64,000 bases of DNA. Origin: Mycolicibacterium hippocampi. Lineage in GTDB: Bacteria > Actinomycetota > Actinomycetes > Mycobacteriales > Mycobacteriaceae. The translations under genes and the position numbers were made by a program. Under the pieces are notes generated by a model, which worked only from the letters and a program-made list of their open reading frames with translations, did not search any database and was not told where the DNA came from. Each line of letters opens with the position of its first letter. Position 1 is the stretch's first letter. This document shows positions 55,309 to 64,000 of the stretch, in pieces. The stretch covers positions 5,642,001-5,706,000 of the forward strand of contig NZ_BLLB01000002.1 in assembly GCF_010723735.1 (NCBI RefSeq), given 5' to 3'.

Positions 55309-57029
55309 TATTTCACGCTGTCGTAAGACTCGGCCTGCTCCAAGGCCAACCGGATCCGTTCGGTGTCCGCCGGCGTCCATCCCGGCGGCGGAGCGACACC
55401 CACCCACCCGTCGAGGATGAAGTCGCCGTAGTTGTGCCCGTGACCGCCCGGGACCGACGCCGCATTCGTCAGATCGGCGGCGACCTGCCAAAACGTGATG
55501 ATGGGGTACCAGCGCATGGAGGCCGTCCGGTCGCGCCCCGGCGGCTCGGCGAGCCAGTCGGGGCGGCTGAACAGCAGATCCGGCGACCACCAGACGATCG
55601 GGTCGGAGGCGTGCTGCAGGAACAGCACCCGGGTTCCGTCCCACGGGGCCGCGGTGTCGCCGGCGATCTCGGTGGCACTGTTGCCCTGGGAGAAGCGCAC
55701 CGTCCTGCCGTCGTCGTAGCGCGGCTCCACCTCGGGAGTGCCCGGATCACGGCGCGCCGTGATCGCCCGCCACAGCGGGCTGGCGTTGGGCGGACCGACC
55801 CAGAGCACCGAGGAGAAGCCCATCCGGGAGATGTCGGGCAGCCAGTCGAAGGCGCCCTGTCCGGCCATCGAACCCAAACTCTCGCCATAGAGCAGCAGCT
55901 GCGGACGCTGCTCCGGCGGCAGCTCTGCCCACCGGCCGTGAATCGCGTCGATCATCAGCCTGCCGGCTTCCATCGACTTGCGCTGATCGCCGAGGAACGA
56001 GATCCAGCTCGGCAGATAGGAATACTGCGACCCGACGATCGCGGTGTCGCCGTTGTACATCATCTCCAGCGCACCCGCGGCGATCGGGTTGACCCACCCG
56101 GTGCCGGTCGTCGGGACTATCGCGAGCACCTCGCGATCGAAGGCGCCCGTCCGTTCCAGCTCGCTGAGGAGCACCGCCATCCGGGCTTCGTCGGTGTCGG
56201 CGGTCTGCAACCCGACGTAGGCCCGGATGGGTTCAAGGGCCGGCCGCCCGTTGATCCGGGCGAGTTCGTCGGCGTCGGGTCCGCCCGCGACGAAGCTGCG
56301 GCCCTGGTAGCCCAGGGAGTCCCACGAAGCGAAAGACTCTGGGCTACCCGATCTTTCGGGTTGCTGGGGCTGGACCACGCCTTCCCGCGTTGTGGTGTTC
56401 TGCGGCTGGAACACCCGGTTGGCGCCGGCGAGAAAACCTCGCAGCAGCACACCGTTGACCAGGGTGATCACCAGCACCACGACGATCGCGGTGCCGATGA
56501 ACAACGCCACCTCGTCGGACAACCGCCAGCGGCGGATGAGCACCCGGGCCATGGTCTTGATGACTTCGAGCAGCACCCGGGACCCTGCGACGCACACGCC
56601 CGCCACCACCACCGCGATCACAAAGGTGCGTAGATAGCTCACGGTGCTGGGGCCCTGCATACCCATCAGCGACGAGACCTGACGCTGCCATGCGGCCGCC
56701 GGAATCACCATGAGCAGACACGCCGCGACCGACAGCACGACGGTGACCGCTTTCAGCGTGTACAAGACGACTGGGCCCGGTGGCCACCACCTGCGGCGCG
56801 CCAGCAGGAACCGGCGCATCATCTTCGACACGAACACCCCGATGCCGTAACCGATCGCCGCGGTCACGCCCCCGATCAGCCCCTGGAACAGCCAGTCGCG
56901 TGGCAGCAGCGACGGGGTCATCGACAGACAGAAGAACAGTGCGCCGAAGGCGGCACCGGTGAAATCCAGGCGCAGCAGCCGAAATGCCCAGAGATAGAAC
57001 GGACGTTCCTGGTGGTCCTGCGTCGTCAC
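55308..57029 (-). CDS. Membrane-anchored alpha/beta-hydrolase family protein
   Basis: 573 residues from GTG 57029. Several helices in the first 220 residues (FGALFFCLSMTPSLLP, GGVTAAIGYGIGVF, VALFIGTAIVVVLVITLVNGV), then a hydrolase domain with nucleophile elbow YGESLGSMAG and late acid/His region SVPGGHGHNYGDF. Resembles Rv1069c-type proteins; probably acts on lipids at the cell envelope. Overlaps the purL stop by 4 bp (GTGA), an odd coupling with a purine gene. Confidence 0.85.
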   Translation of the reverse strand: MTTQDHQERPFYLWAFRLLRLDFTGAAFGALFFCLSMTPSLLPRDWLFQGLIGGVTAAIGYGIGVFVSKMMRRFLLARRRWWPPGPVVLYTLKAVTVVLSVAACLLMVIPAAAWQRQVSSLMGMQGPSTVSYLRTFVIAVVVAGVCVAGSRVLLEVIKTMARVLIRRWRLSDEVALFIGTAIVVVLVITLVNGVLLRGFLAGANRVFQPQNTTTREGVVQPQQPERSGSPESFASWDSLGYQGRSFVAGGPDADELARINGRPALEPIRAYVGLQTADTDEARMAVLLSELERTGAFDREVLAIVPTTGTGWVNPIAAGALEMMYNGDTAIVGSQYSYLPSWISFLGDQRKSMEAGRLMIDAIHGRWAELPPEQRPQLLLYGESLGSMAGQGAFDWLPDISRMGFSSVLWVGPPNASPLWRAITARRDPGTPEVEPRYDDGRTVRFSQGNSATEIAGDTAAPWDGTRVLFLQHASDPIVWWSPDLLFSRPDWLAEPPGRDRTASMRWYPIITFWQVAADLTNAASVPGGHGHNYGDFILDGWVGVAPPPGWTPADTERIRLALEQAESYDSVK

Positions 57030-59338
57030 CCGAACAACCCGGGCAGCACGCCCTCCGACGTGCGCCGCAACTCCTCCAGGGTCACCGTGAACTGGCCCTG
57101 CACCTCGATGGTCGCCTCGCCCCCGTCGGGTCCTTCGTCGACGACCCCGATGCGGGTGGCCGGCAGCCCGCGGGCCTGACACATCGCGGTGAACCTGCTC
57201 TCTTCGGTGCGGGGCACCGCGACCAGCACCCGCCCGGCGGACTCGGAGAACAGGAATACGAACGGGTCGCTCGACTCGGGAAGTACCAGGCGGCAACCGG
57301 TTTCGCCGGTGAGCGCGGCCTCGACGACAGACTGGATCAATCCGCCTTCGGACAGGTCGTGGGCGGCGGAGACCAGACCGTCCCGCGATGCGGCGGTGAG
57401 CACATCGGCCAGCAGGCGTTCCCGTTCCAGGTCGACCACGGGCGGTACGCCGCCGAGATGGTCGGCGGTGACCTGAGCCCAGATCGAGCCGTCGAACTCG
57501 TCGCGGGTGTCGCCCAGCAGGATCAGCGTCTCACCGGGTTCGTTGCCGAATCCGGTGGGAAGACGTCGGCTCACGTCGTCCAAGACGCCGAGCACCCCGA
57601 CCACCGGGGTGGGCAGGATCGGGGTGGTACCGGTCTGGTTGTAGAAGCTGACGTTGCCTCCGGTGACCGGAATGCCAAGGGTGGCAGCGCCGTCGGCCAA
57701 GCCGCGCACCGCCTGCGAGAACTGCCACATCACGCCTGGATCCTCGGGGGAACCGAAGTTCAGACAGTTGGTCACTGCAATCGGGGTGGCGCCGGTGACG
57801 GCGACGTTGCGGTAGGCCTCGGCCAGCGCGAGCTGCGCACCGGCATACGGGTCGAGCGCCGTGTAGCGCCCCGACGCGTCGGTGGAGATCGCGACGCCGC
57901 GTCCGGTCTCCTCGTCGACGCGCAGCACACCACCATCGGCGTTCTCCGCCAGCACGGTGTTGCCGCGCACGTAACGGTCGTACTGCTCGGTGATGAACGC
58001 GCGACTGCACAGGTGCGGGCTGCCGACCATGGCGAGCAGCGTCGAGCGCAGCCCGTCTCCGCTCGACGGCCGCGGCAACGACGCCGAGGTGTCGGCGTTG
58101 AGAGCGTCCTGTGTGTCGGGCCGCTGCACCGGCCTCTCGTAGACCGGGCCCTCGTGCGCGACCGTGCGCGGCGGCACGTCGACGACGGTTTCACCGTGCC
58201 AGGTGATCTCGAGCCGGTCGCCGTCGGTCACCTCACCGATGACGGTGGCCAGGACGTCCCACTTGCGACACACGGCCATGAAGGCGTCGACGTGCTCCGG
58301 CGTCACGACCGCGCACATCCGTTCCTGGGACTCACTCGACAGGATCTCGGCCGGGGTCATGTTGGCCGCCCGCAGCGGCACAGTCTCCAGCGCCACCTTC
58401 ATGCCGCCGTCACCCGCGGCCGCCAGTTCCGAAGTAGCACAGGCTAATCCGGCACCACCAAGATCCTGGATACCGACCACGAGATCGGCGGCGTACAGCT
58501 CCAGGCAACACTCGATGAGGACCTTCTCGGTGAACGGGTCACCGACCTGGACAGACGGCAGCTTCTTGCGGCCCGGGCCGCCCCCGCCCTCGTCGCCGCC
58601 GAACGTCTCCGAGGCCAGCACCGAGACCCCGCCGATGCCGTCGAGGCCGGTGCGGGCTCCGAACAGGATGATCTTGTTGCCGGCCCCGGAGGCGAACGCC
58701 AGCTGCAGATCCTCTTTGCGCAGCACGCCGACGCACAGCGCGTTCACCAGAGGGTTGCCGGCGTAGCTGGCGTCGAACACCGTCTCCCCGCCGATGTTGG
58801 GCAGGCCCAGCGAGTTGCCGTATCCCCCGACGCCGCGCACCACACCGTCGAGGACGCGCCGGGTGTCCGGGGCGTCGGCTTCCCCGAACCGCAGCTGGTC
58901 CATCACCGCCACCGGCCGGGCGCCCATCGCCATGATGTCGCGGACGATGCCGCCGACGCCGGTGGCGGCTCCCTGGTACGGCTCGATGTAGGACGGGTGG
59001 TTGTGGGACTCCACCTTGAAGGTGACCGCCCACCCGTCGCCGATGTCGACGACGCCGGCGTTCTCACCGATACCGGCGAGCATGGCTTCGCGCATCTTGG
59101 CGGTGGTGGTCTCACCGAAGTAGCGCAGATGCACCTTGGAGGACTTGTAGGAGCAGTGTTCGCTCCACATCACCGAGTACATCGCCAGCTCGGCATCGGT
59201 GGGCCGACGTCCGAGGATCTCGCGGATCCGCTCGTACTCGTCGTCCTTGAGCCCCAGCTCACGGAAGGGCTGGGGTTGGTCAGGCGTCGCGGCCGCGCGC
59301 TCGACAGTGTCTACCTCTTGGGTCAGCCCAGACGTCAC
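57026..59338 (-). CDS. purL: Phosphoribosylformylglycinamidine synthase PurL
   Basis: 770 residues, the small-subunit-type PurL that works with PurQ and PurS. Motifs: VMWSEHCSYKSSKVHL, ESHNHPSYIEP, GGVLRVDEETG and HDLSEGGLIQSVVEAALTG. GTG start 59338. PurQ and PurS lie 4 kb downstream on the same strand rather than in a purQSL operon. Stop overlaps the hydrolase start. Confidence 0.95.
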   Translation of the reverse strand: MTSGLTQEVDTVERAAATPDQPQPFRELGLKDDEYERIREILGRRPTDAELAMYSVMWSEHCSYKSSKVHLRYFGETTTAKMREAMLAGIGENAGVVDIGDGWAVTFKVESHNHPSYIEPYQGAATGVGGIVRDIMAMGARPVAVMDQLRFGEADAPDTRRVLDGVVRGVGGYGNSLGLPNIGGETVFDASYAGNPLVNALCVGVLRKEDLQLAFASGAGNKIILFGARTGLDGIGGVSVLASETFGGDEGGGGPGRKKLPSVQVGDPFTEKVLIECCLELYAADLVVGIQDLGGAGLACATSELAAAGDGGMKVALETVPLRAANMTPAEILSSESQERMCAVVTPEHVDAFMAVCRKWDVLATVIGEVTDGDRLEITWHGETVVDVPPRTVAHEGPVYERPVQRPDTQDALNADTSASLPRPSSGDGLRSTLLAMVGSPHLCSRAFITEQYDRYVRGNTVLAENADGGVLRVDEETGRGVAISTDASGRYTALDPYAGAQLALAEAYRNVAVTGATPIAVTNCLNFGSPEDPGVMWQFSQAVRGLADGAATLGIPVTGGNVSFYNQTGTTPILPTPVVGVLGVLDDVSRRLPTGFGNEPGETLILLGDTRDEFDGSIWAQVTADHLGGVPPVVDLERERLLADVLTAASRDGLVSAAHDLSEGGLIQSVVEAALTGETGCRLVLPESSDPFVFLFSESAGRVLVAVPRTEESRFTAMCQARGLPATRIGVVDEGPDGGEATIEVQGQFTVTLEELRRTSEGVLPGLFG

Positions 59339-59363
59339 CGAAACAGTCTAACGGCGCGGCCCG

Positions 59364-59711
59364 TCAGCCTCCGGCGACGCAGAACGCGTTGCCCTCGGGG
59401 TCGGCCAGCACCACCCAGTCGAACTCGGGCCCGAAGCTGTGCCGACCGGTTTCCCGCGCTCCCAGACCGACCAGACGCGCCACCTCGGCCTCCTTGTCGG
59501 CGCTGTGGAAGTCCAGGTGCACCTTGTTCTTGCCCGGCGTCGGATCCGGCACCCGCTGGAAGCCCAGCGCCGGCCGTCCCTCGCTCGTGACCATGACGAA
59601 TTCGCCTGGAGCGACAGCGTTCACGTCGCCACCGGCGGCCTGGGCCCACCAGCCGGCGAGTCCGTCGGGGTCGACACAATCGATGGTGATCATCTCGATG
59701 CCAAGTGCCAT
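59364..59711 (-). CDS. VOC family (glyoxalase-like) protein
   Basis: 115 residues of the vicinal-oxygen-chelate fold. MITIDCVDPDGLAGWWAQ at the start, KVHLDFHSADKEAEV in the middle and VVLADPEGNAFCV at the end, the typical pattern of Rv0801-like mini-glyoxalases. Metal ligands are not obvious. Lies 25 bp upstream of purL on the same strand. Confidence 0.82.
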   Translation of the reverse strand: MALGIEMITIDCVDPDGLAGWWAQAAGGDVNAVAPGEFVMVTSEGRPALGFQRVPDPTPGKNKVHLDFHSADKEAEVARLVGLGARETGRHSFGPEFDWVVLADPEGNAFCVAGG

Positions 59712-59725
59712 ACGCCGACCCTAGA

Positions 59726-60982
59726 TCAGGCGGGTGACAAAAACGCCGCAAGTGCCGCAGAGTAGGCGGCGACATCGGAAGACCCCATCACTTCGCGCGC
59801 CGAGTGCATCGCCAACTGGGCGGCGCCGACATCCACGGTGGGGATACCGGTACGCGCCGCCGTCATCGGACCGATCGTCGATCCGCACGGCAGGTCCGCA
59901 CGGTGCTCGTAGCGCTGCAGCGCAACACCCGCCTGCCCACACGCCAGGGCGAACGCCGCAGCGGTGCGGCCGTCGGTGGCATACCGCAGGTTGGGCTGCA
60001 CCTTCAGCACCGGACCCGCGTTGACCTCGATGAGGTGGCCGGGTTCATGCCGCTCCGGATAGTTCGGATGGGTGGCGTGCGCCATGTCTCCAGAGGCGAC
60101 CATCGACTCCGGCAGCCGACGCAGAAAGTCCTCCCGCCCGCCGCCGGCAGCCAGCGTGAGCCGCTCCAGCACCGTCAACAGCAGGTCGGACTGCGCACCG
60201 TGGCCGGACTGGGACCCGACCTCCTCGTGGTCGAAGAGCACCAGCACCGGGGTGACACCGGACGGCGGTGCCGCCAGGAGCGCCTCCAGCCCGGCGTAGC
60301 ACGTCGCCTGGTTGTCCAGCCGCGGCGCGCTGAGCAGGTCACCTTCGGCGCCGACGAGTCGCGACGGGGTGATGTCGTGGGTCATCAGATCGGCGCCGAG
60401 CACATCCTCGACGTCGACGCCGGCCCGCTCGGCCACGTATGCCGGGAACGACCGGGCCCCACTGCCCGCCCCCCAGACCGCGTTCACGTGCCGCTGCGGG
60501 TTGAGCTCGACGGCCTTGCGGTCCTCGGCGAGGTGGATGGCCAGCTGCGGCACCCTCAGGATCGGCTCGTCGATCTTGACCAGCTGGTGGGTCACCGTGT
60601 CGCCCCTGCGCACCGACAGCCGTCCGCTGATCCCGAGGTCCCGGTCCAGCCAGGAGTTCAGCCACGCACCTCCGTAGGGTTGCAGCGCCACCACCTGCCA
60701 GCCCGAGACGAACCGGTCCGGGTGCTGTTTGACCCTCAGGTTGGGGCTGTCGGTGTGGGCGCCGACGACCCGGAACGGCGCGCCGGTATCCCCGCCGGAC
60801 CGCCATGCGATCAGCGAACCTGCCCGGACGGCGAAGTGATCACCCGACGCCGGCCACGGCTGACTCTCGGACAGTTCGGTGAATCCGGCCGCGCGCAGCC
60901 TCGCCGCGGCCGTTTCACAGGCGTGGAACGGCGAGGGCGATGCGTCGATGAACTCGCACAGGCCCTGCGGAGTTGCAGACAT
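59726..60982 (-). CDS. pepC: M18 family aminopeptidase (PepC)
   Basis: 418 residues from ATG 60982. M18 aspartyl-type metallo-aminopeptidase: metal ligands in GAHTDSP (His76, Asp78), FDHEEVGSQSGHGAQSD and late His (QLAMHSARE). Cytosolic peptide breakdown. The upstream ATG (60994) is less likely because the conserved GLCEFIDASPSPFH follows MSATPQ. Orthologue of Rv0800. Confidence 0.92.
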   Translation of the reverse strand: MSATPQGLCEFIDASPSPFHACETAAARLRAAGFTELSESQPWPASGDHFAVRAGSLIAWRSGGDTGAPFRVVGAHTDSPNLRVKQHPDRFVSGWQVVALQPYGGAWLNSWLDRDLGISGRLSVRRGDTVTHQLVKIDEPILRVPQLAIHLAEDRKAVELNPQRHVNAVWGAGSGARSFPAYVAERAGVDVEDVLGADLMTHDITPSRLVGAEGDLLSAPRLDNQATCYAGLEALLAAPPSGVTPVLVLFDHEEVGSQSGHGAQSDLLLTVLERLTLAAGGGREDFLRRLPESMVASGDMAHATHPNYPERHEPGHLIEVNAGPVLKVQPNLRYATDGRTAAAFALACGQAGVALQRYEHRADLPCGSTIGPMTAARTGIPTVDVGAAQLAMHSAREVMGSSDVAAYSAALAAFLSPA

Positions 60983-61034
60983 GTTCTCCATCATCGTCGA
61001 TCATCGGCGATGATCTTGATCTAGGGTCAGACGC

Positions 61035-62060
61035 GTGCCCACTCCCCTGCCGCAGGCGGTACTGGCGCCGCTGACGCCTGCGGCCCTGTTTCTGGTTGCG
61101 ACGATCGACGAGGGTGGCGAGCAGACCGTTCACGATGCGCTGGGGGACATCGCCGGTCTGGTGCGGGCGATCGGGTTCCGCGATCCCGCCAAGCGGCTGT
61201 CGGTGGTGACGTCGATCGGGTCGCAGGCCTGGGACCGGTTGTTCTCCGGCCCGCGTCCCGCCGAACTGCATCCGTTCGTCGAACTCACCGGCGGACGCCA
61301 CCACGCCCCGTCGACCCCCGGGGATCTGTTGTTCCACATCCGCGCCGAGTCGATGGATGTCTGTTTCGAGTTGGCAACCAAACTCGTGGCCGCCATGGAT
61401 GCGATCACCGTCGTCGACGAGACGCACGGGTTCCGGTTCTTCGACAACCGCGACCTGCTGGGATTCGTCGACGGTACCGAGAACCCCGATGGCCCACTGG
61501 CCGACAGCGCCACCCAGATCGGCGCCGAGGACCCAGATTTCGCCGGCGGCTGCTACGTGCACGTGCAGAAGTACGTCCACGACATGGACGCGTGGAATGC
61601 GCTCACGACCGGCGAACAGGAACGGGTGATCGGACGCACCAAGCTCGACGACATCGAGCTCGATGACGACGTCAAACCTGCGAATTCACATGTGGCACTG
61701 AACGTCATCACCGACGACGACGGCAACGAGTTGAAGATCGTGCGACACAACATGCCCTTCGGCGAGATCGGCAAGGGCGAATTCGGTACCTACTTCATCG
61801 GTTATTCGCGCTCCGCGGTGGTCACCGAGCGGATGCTGCAGAACATGTTCGTCGGCGACCCGCCGGGGAACACAGACCGCGTCCTGGATTTCTCCACCGC
61901 CGTCACCGGCTCGATGTTCTTCACACCGATCGTGGACTTCCTCAACGACCCACCCCCGTTACCCGATTCGACCGTCGACGACGAGGTGGTCCCGACGGTG
62001 ACTTCCGCCGAGCGTGACGGGTCCCTGAGGATCGGCAGCCTGAAAGGACAACCCCGATGA
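61035..62060 (+). CDS. Dyp-type haem peroxidase, encapsulin cargo
   Basis: 341 residues. Dye-decolourising peroxidase with GFVDGTENP (Asp146), proximal haem His219 (PANSHVALN) and Arg237 (IVRHNMPFG). The C-terminus DGSLRIGSLKGQPR is the encapsulin-targeting peptide (core SLxIGSLK), so the enzyme should be loaded into the shell encoded next. Overlaps the encapsulin gene by 4 bp. Orthologue of Rv0799c. GTG start. Confidence 0.95.
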   Translation: MPTPLPQAVLAPLTPAALFLVATIDEGGEQTVHDALGDIAGLVRAIGFRDPAKRLSVVTSIGSQAWDRLFSGPRPAELHPFVELTGGRHHAPSTPGDLLFHIRAESMDVCFELATKLVAAMDAITVVDETHGFRFFDNRDLLGFVDGTENPDGPLADSATQIGAEDPDFAGGCYVHVQKYVHDMDAWNALTTGEQERVIGRTKLDDIELDDDVKPANSHVALNVITDDDGNELKIVRHNMPFGEIGKGEFGTYFIGYSRSAVVTERMLQNMFVGDPPGNTDRVLDFSTAVTGSMFFTPIVDFLNDPPPLPDSTVDDEVVPTVTSAERDGSLRIGSLKGQPR

Positions 62061-62854
62061 ACAACCTGTATCGCGAGCTGGCACCGGTCACCGAGGCCGC
62101 CTGGTCGGAGATCGAGCTGGAGGCCACCCGCACTTTCAAGCGCCACATCGCCGGCCGTCGGGTCGTCGACGTGAGCGAACCGGGCGGGCCGGTGACGGCC
62201 GCGGTGAGCACCGGTCACCTGACCGATGTCACCGCCCCCGGCGACGGGGTGCTCGCCCACCTGCGTGACGCCCGTCCGCTGGTCCGGTTGCGGGTGCCGT
62301 TCACCGTCAACCGGATCGACATCGACGACGTCGAGCGGGGTTCTCAGGATTCGGACTGGGATCCGGTCAAGGAGGCCGCCAGGAAGCTTGCCTTCGTCGA
62401 GGACCGGGCGATCTTCGAGGGTTATGAGGCCGCCCACATCAGCGGGATCCGCAAGTCGAGCTCCTGCCCGAACCTGGCACTGCCCGAAGACCCCCGTGAG
62501 ATCCCCGATGTGATCAGCCAGGCGCTATCGGAACTGCGGCTGGCCGGCGTCGACGGCCCCTACAGCGTGCTGTTGTCGGCAGAGGTGTACACCAAGGTCA
62601 GCGAGACCACCGCCCACGGCTATCCGATCCGTGAGCACCTCAACCGGCTGGTCGACGGCGACATCATCTGGGCCCCGGCCATCGACGGCGCCTTCGTGTT
62701 GTCCACCCGCGGTGGTGATTTCGATTTGCAGTTGGGCACCGACGTGTCGATCGGGTACCTGTCCCACGACGCGGACACCGTCTCGCTGTACCTGGAGGAG
62801 ACGCTGACGTTCCTGTGCTACACCGCGGAGGCGTCGGTCGCCCTCAGCGCCTGA
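62057..62854 (+). CDS. Encapsulin shell protein (Cfp29)
   Basis: 265 residues with the HK97 fold: MNNLYRELAPVTEAAWSEIE start (cargo-peptide-binding arm), GRRVVDVSEPGGP and the C-terminal CYTAEASVALSA. 60-subunit T=1 nanocompartment carrying the Dyp peroxidase; in M. tuberculosis Cfp29 is needed for oxidative-stress survival at acidic pH. Orthologue of Rv0798c. Confidence 0.96.
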   Translation: MNNLYRELAPVTEAAWSEIELEATRTFKRHIAGRRVVDVSEPGGPVTAAVSTGHLTDVTAPGDGVLAHLRDARPLVRLRVPFTVNRIDIDDVERGSQDSDWDPVKEAARKLAFVEDRAIFEGYEAAHISGIRKSSSCPNLALPEDPREIPDVISQALSELRLAGVDGPYSVLLSAEVYTKVSETTAHGYPIREHLNRLVDGDIIWAPAIDGAFVLSTRGGDFDLQLGTDVSIGYLSHDADTVSLYLEETLTFLCYTAEASVALSA

Positions 62855-62882
62855 CCGTTGCCCCGCGAGCGCGACGTTTTGC

Positions 62883-63557
62883 TCAGGAGACCAGAACCGA
62901 GTCCAGAGCGGACAGGAACAGCCCGAGCCCGTCGTCGGACGGGCCGGTCAGCGCTTCGGTGGCGTGCTCGGGGTGCGGCATCAGGCCCACGACGCGGCCG
63001 TTCGCCGAGCTGATTCCTGCGATGTCGCGCATCGAGCCGTTGGCATTCTCCCGGTAGCGGAAGACGACCCGGCCCTCCCCCTCGAGCTCGTCGAGCACCG
63101 CCTCGCTCGCGACGTAACGACCCTCGCCGGACTTCAGCGGCACCAGCAGGTCGGCACCCTGCTCGTAGCGCGACGTCCAGGCCGACGTGTTGGATGCGAC
63201 CTCGAGCCAGACGTCGCGGCAGATGAAGTGCAGACCGGCGTTGCGGGTCAGTGCTCCTGGCAGCAGACCGGCCTCGCAGAGCACCTGGAAACCGTTGCAG
63301 ATCCCCAGCACGGGCATGCCGCGCTCGGCAGCGGTGACGACCTCTCCCATCACCGGGGCGAACCGCGCGATCGCGCCGCAGCGCAGATAGTCGCCGTAGG
63401 AGAAGCCGCCGGGGACCACCACCGCGTCGACCCCCTTGAGGTCGGCGTCGGCGTGCCACAGACTCACCGCTTCGGCGCCGGCCAGCCGCACCGCCCGGGA
63501 CGCGTCGATGTCGTCGAGGGTGCCCGGAAATGTGATGACCCCCACTCGAGCGCTCAT
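62883..63557 (-). CDS. purQ: Phosphoribosylformylglycinamidine synthase subunit PurQ
   Basis: 224 residues of class I glutamine amidotransferase: nucleophile Cys87 in GICNGFQVL with His195 and Glu197 in MPHPEHAT. Supplies ammonia to PurL with PurS. ATG 63557 overlaps the purS stop by 4 bp. Converges on the encapsulin gene. Confidence 0.95.
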   Translation of the reverse strand: MSARVGVITFPGTLDDIDASRAVRLAGAEAVSLWHADADLKGVDAVVVPGGFSYGDYLRCGAIARFAPVMGEVVTAAERGMPVLGICNGFQVLCEAGLLPGALTRNAGLHFICRDVWLEVASNTSAWTSRYEQGADLLVPLKSGEGRYVASEAVLDELEGEGRVVFRYRENANGSMRDIAGISSANGRVVGLMPHPEHATEALTGPSDDGLGLFLSALDSVLVS

Positions 63558-63802
63558 CGGTGTGTCTCCGGTTCCCAGCTCACTGTCCAGTCCTCGATCA
63601 CGGTGTTGGCCAGCAGCGATTCGGCGATCTCGGTCAACTTCTGATCGTCGATACCGTCGTCGACCTCGAGTTCGAATCGCTTACCTTGCCGCACATCTGA
63701 GATGCCGTCGAAGCCCAGACGGCCGAGGGCACCGACGATCGCCTGCCCCTGGGGATCGAGGATCTCGTTCTTCGGCATGACGTGTACCACCACTTTTGCC
63801 AC
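63554..63802 (-). CDS. purS: Phosphoribosylformylglycinamidine synthase subunit PurS
   Basis: 82 residues; small dimeric scaffold subunit with PKNEILDPQGQAIVGALGRLG and GKRFELEVDD. GTG 63802 (VAKVVVHVM) is preferred, since homologues start MARVVVHVM; GTG 63811 is possible. First gene of purSQ. Confidence 0.93.
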   Translation of the reverse strand: MAKVVVHVMPKNEILDPQGQAIVGALGRLGFDGISDVRQGKRFELEVDDGIDDQKLTEIAESLLANTVIEDWTVSWEPETHR

Positions 63803-63893
63803 GGCGATCACTCTACCTGCGGAGAAGACGGCGCCGCGGCAGCGCGAGGGTCAATCGCTGTCCCGCAGGTCCCGGGCACGCCACAATGGAGGG

Positions 63894-64000
63894 ATGCAGC
63901 TCACACATTTCGGCCATTCCTGCCTGCAGGCACACTTCAGTGACGGCTCGGGCGCGCAGACCACGGTGCTGTTCGATCCGGGCACCTTCTCCCACGGCTT
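63894..64000 (+). CDS. MBL-fold metallo-hydrolase (partial, runs off the window)
   Basis: The 35 visible residues, starting MQLTHFGHSCLQAHF, match the opening strands of beta-lactamase-fold metal hydrolases of the UlaG/DUF-like group (Rv0786c position). GGAGGG lies immediately before the ATG. The catalytic HxHxDH motif would lie beyond the window end. Divergent from purS. Confidence 0.75.
   Translation, partial: MQLTHFGHSCLQAHFSDGSGAQTTVLFDPGTFSHG

Noticed and set aside
57029..57296. Longer N-terminus for the alpha/beta hydrolase
   Set aside because: It runs through the end of purL; the GTG at 57029 gives a normal membrane-protein start.

Overview
The window is GC-rich, densely coded DNA from a mycobacterium, most likely an environmental, fast-growing Mycolicibacterium-type species. 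The evidence is the gene content: mycothiol synthase mshD, DesA1, an orphan MCE protein, a GjpA-like porin candidate, encapsulin/Cfp29 with its Dyp peroxidase, LmeA, GlnR and SseC. Gene order from about 19.5 kb to the end follows M. tuberculosis Rv0826 down to Rv0786c, and 6.3-9.5 kb follows Rv0858c to Rv0854. Those Rv correspondences are from memory, not from a search.

Layout. (1) 0-6.2 kb: a catabolic module with a LIV-type lipoprotein binding protein, an aldehyde dehydrogenase, an MFS permease, a cytosolic-looking NMT1/THI5-like binding protein and a LacI regulator. The palindrome TGCAATCGATTGCA lies in front of three of these units. (2) 6.3-9.5 kb: dapC, two SRPBCC proteins and a class III CoA-transferase/racemase. 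(3) 9.7-15.2 kb: a GjpA-like protein with a Ser-Asp repeat tail, an FAD oxidoreductase, two TetR regulators and a secreted chorismate mutase. (4) 15.2-16.6 kb: tRNA-Phe, -Asp, -Glu and -Lys, then a VapBC pair. (5) 16.6-22.5 kb: an M15-like exported protein, a tail-anchored Ser/Thr kinase, an MpaB-family oxygenase with a divergent TetR gene, desA1 and dus. (6) 22.7-39.3 kb: an LCP ligase and a phosphate locus (phoU, pstSCAB) interleaved with arsenic resistance. An arsR-arsC fusion and a second arsC lie between phoU and pstS. A larger ars cluster (arsR, flavoprotein, MFS, YnfA, arsR, acr3, arsC, arsD, arsA) fills the space between pstB and mshD. (7) 39.3-47.2 kb: glnR, lmeA, thiX, a poly-cysteine leader peptide, cysA2-sseC, a nitrobindin, pabC, ygfZ and DUF3073. 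(8) 47.2-64 kb: purM, purF, purL, purQ and purS scattered among an SDR, a DoxX-like protein, an SCP-like protein, MCE, an F420-type oxidoreductase, a CPBP protease, an alpha/beta hydrolase, a VOC protein, M18 aminopeptidase and the Dyp/encapsulin pair. A truncated MBL-fold gene ends the window.

How it fits together. The most system-like part is the phosphate/arsenate locus. Pho-box-like direct repeats (11-bp units beginning GTTCACC or ATTCACC) precede phoU and pstS, so the uptake system that also admits arsenate should be induced by phosphate starvation. The interleaved ars genes encode two mechanistically different arsenate reductases, an Acr3 exporter, an ArsD/ArsA chaperone-ATPase pair and an undefined flavoprotein/MFS pair. 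They abut mshD, which makes the mycothiol that one reductase type is expected to use. Several promoters look leaderless. Two short reading frames precede cysA2; the first is a classic poly-Cys attenuator.

I saw no insertion sequence, CRISPR array, prophage or rRNA gene.
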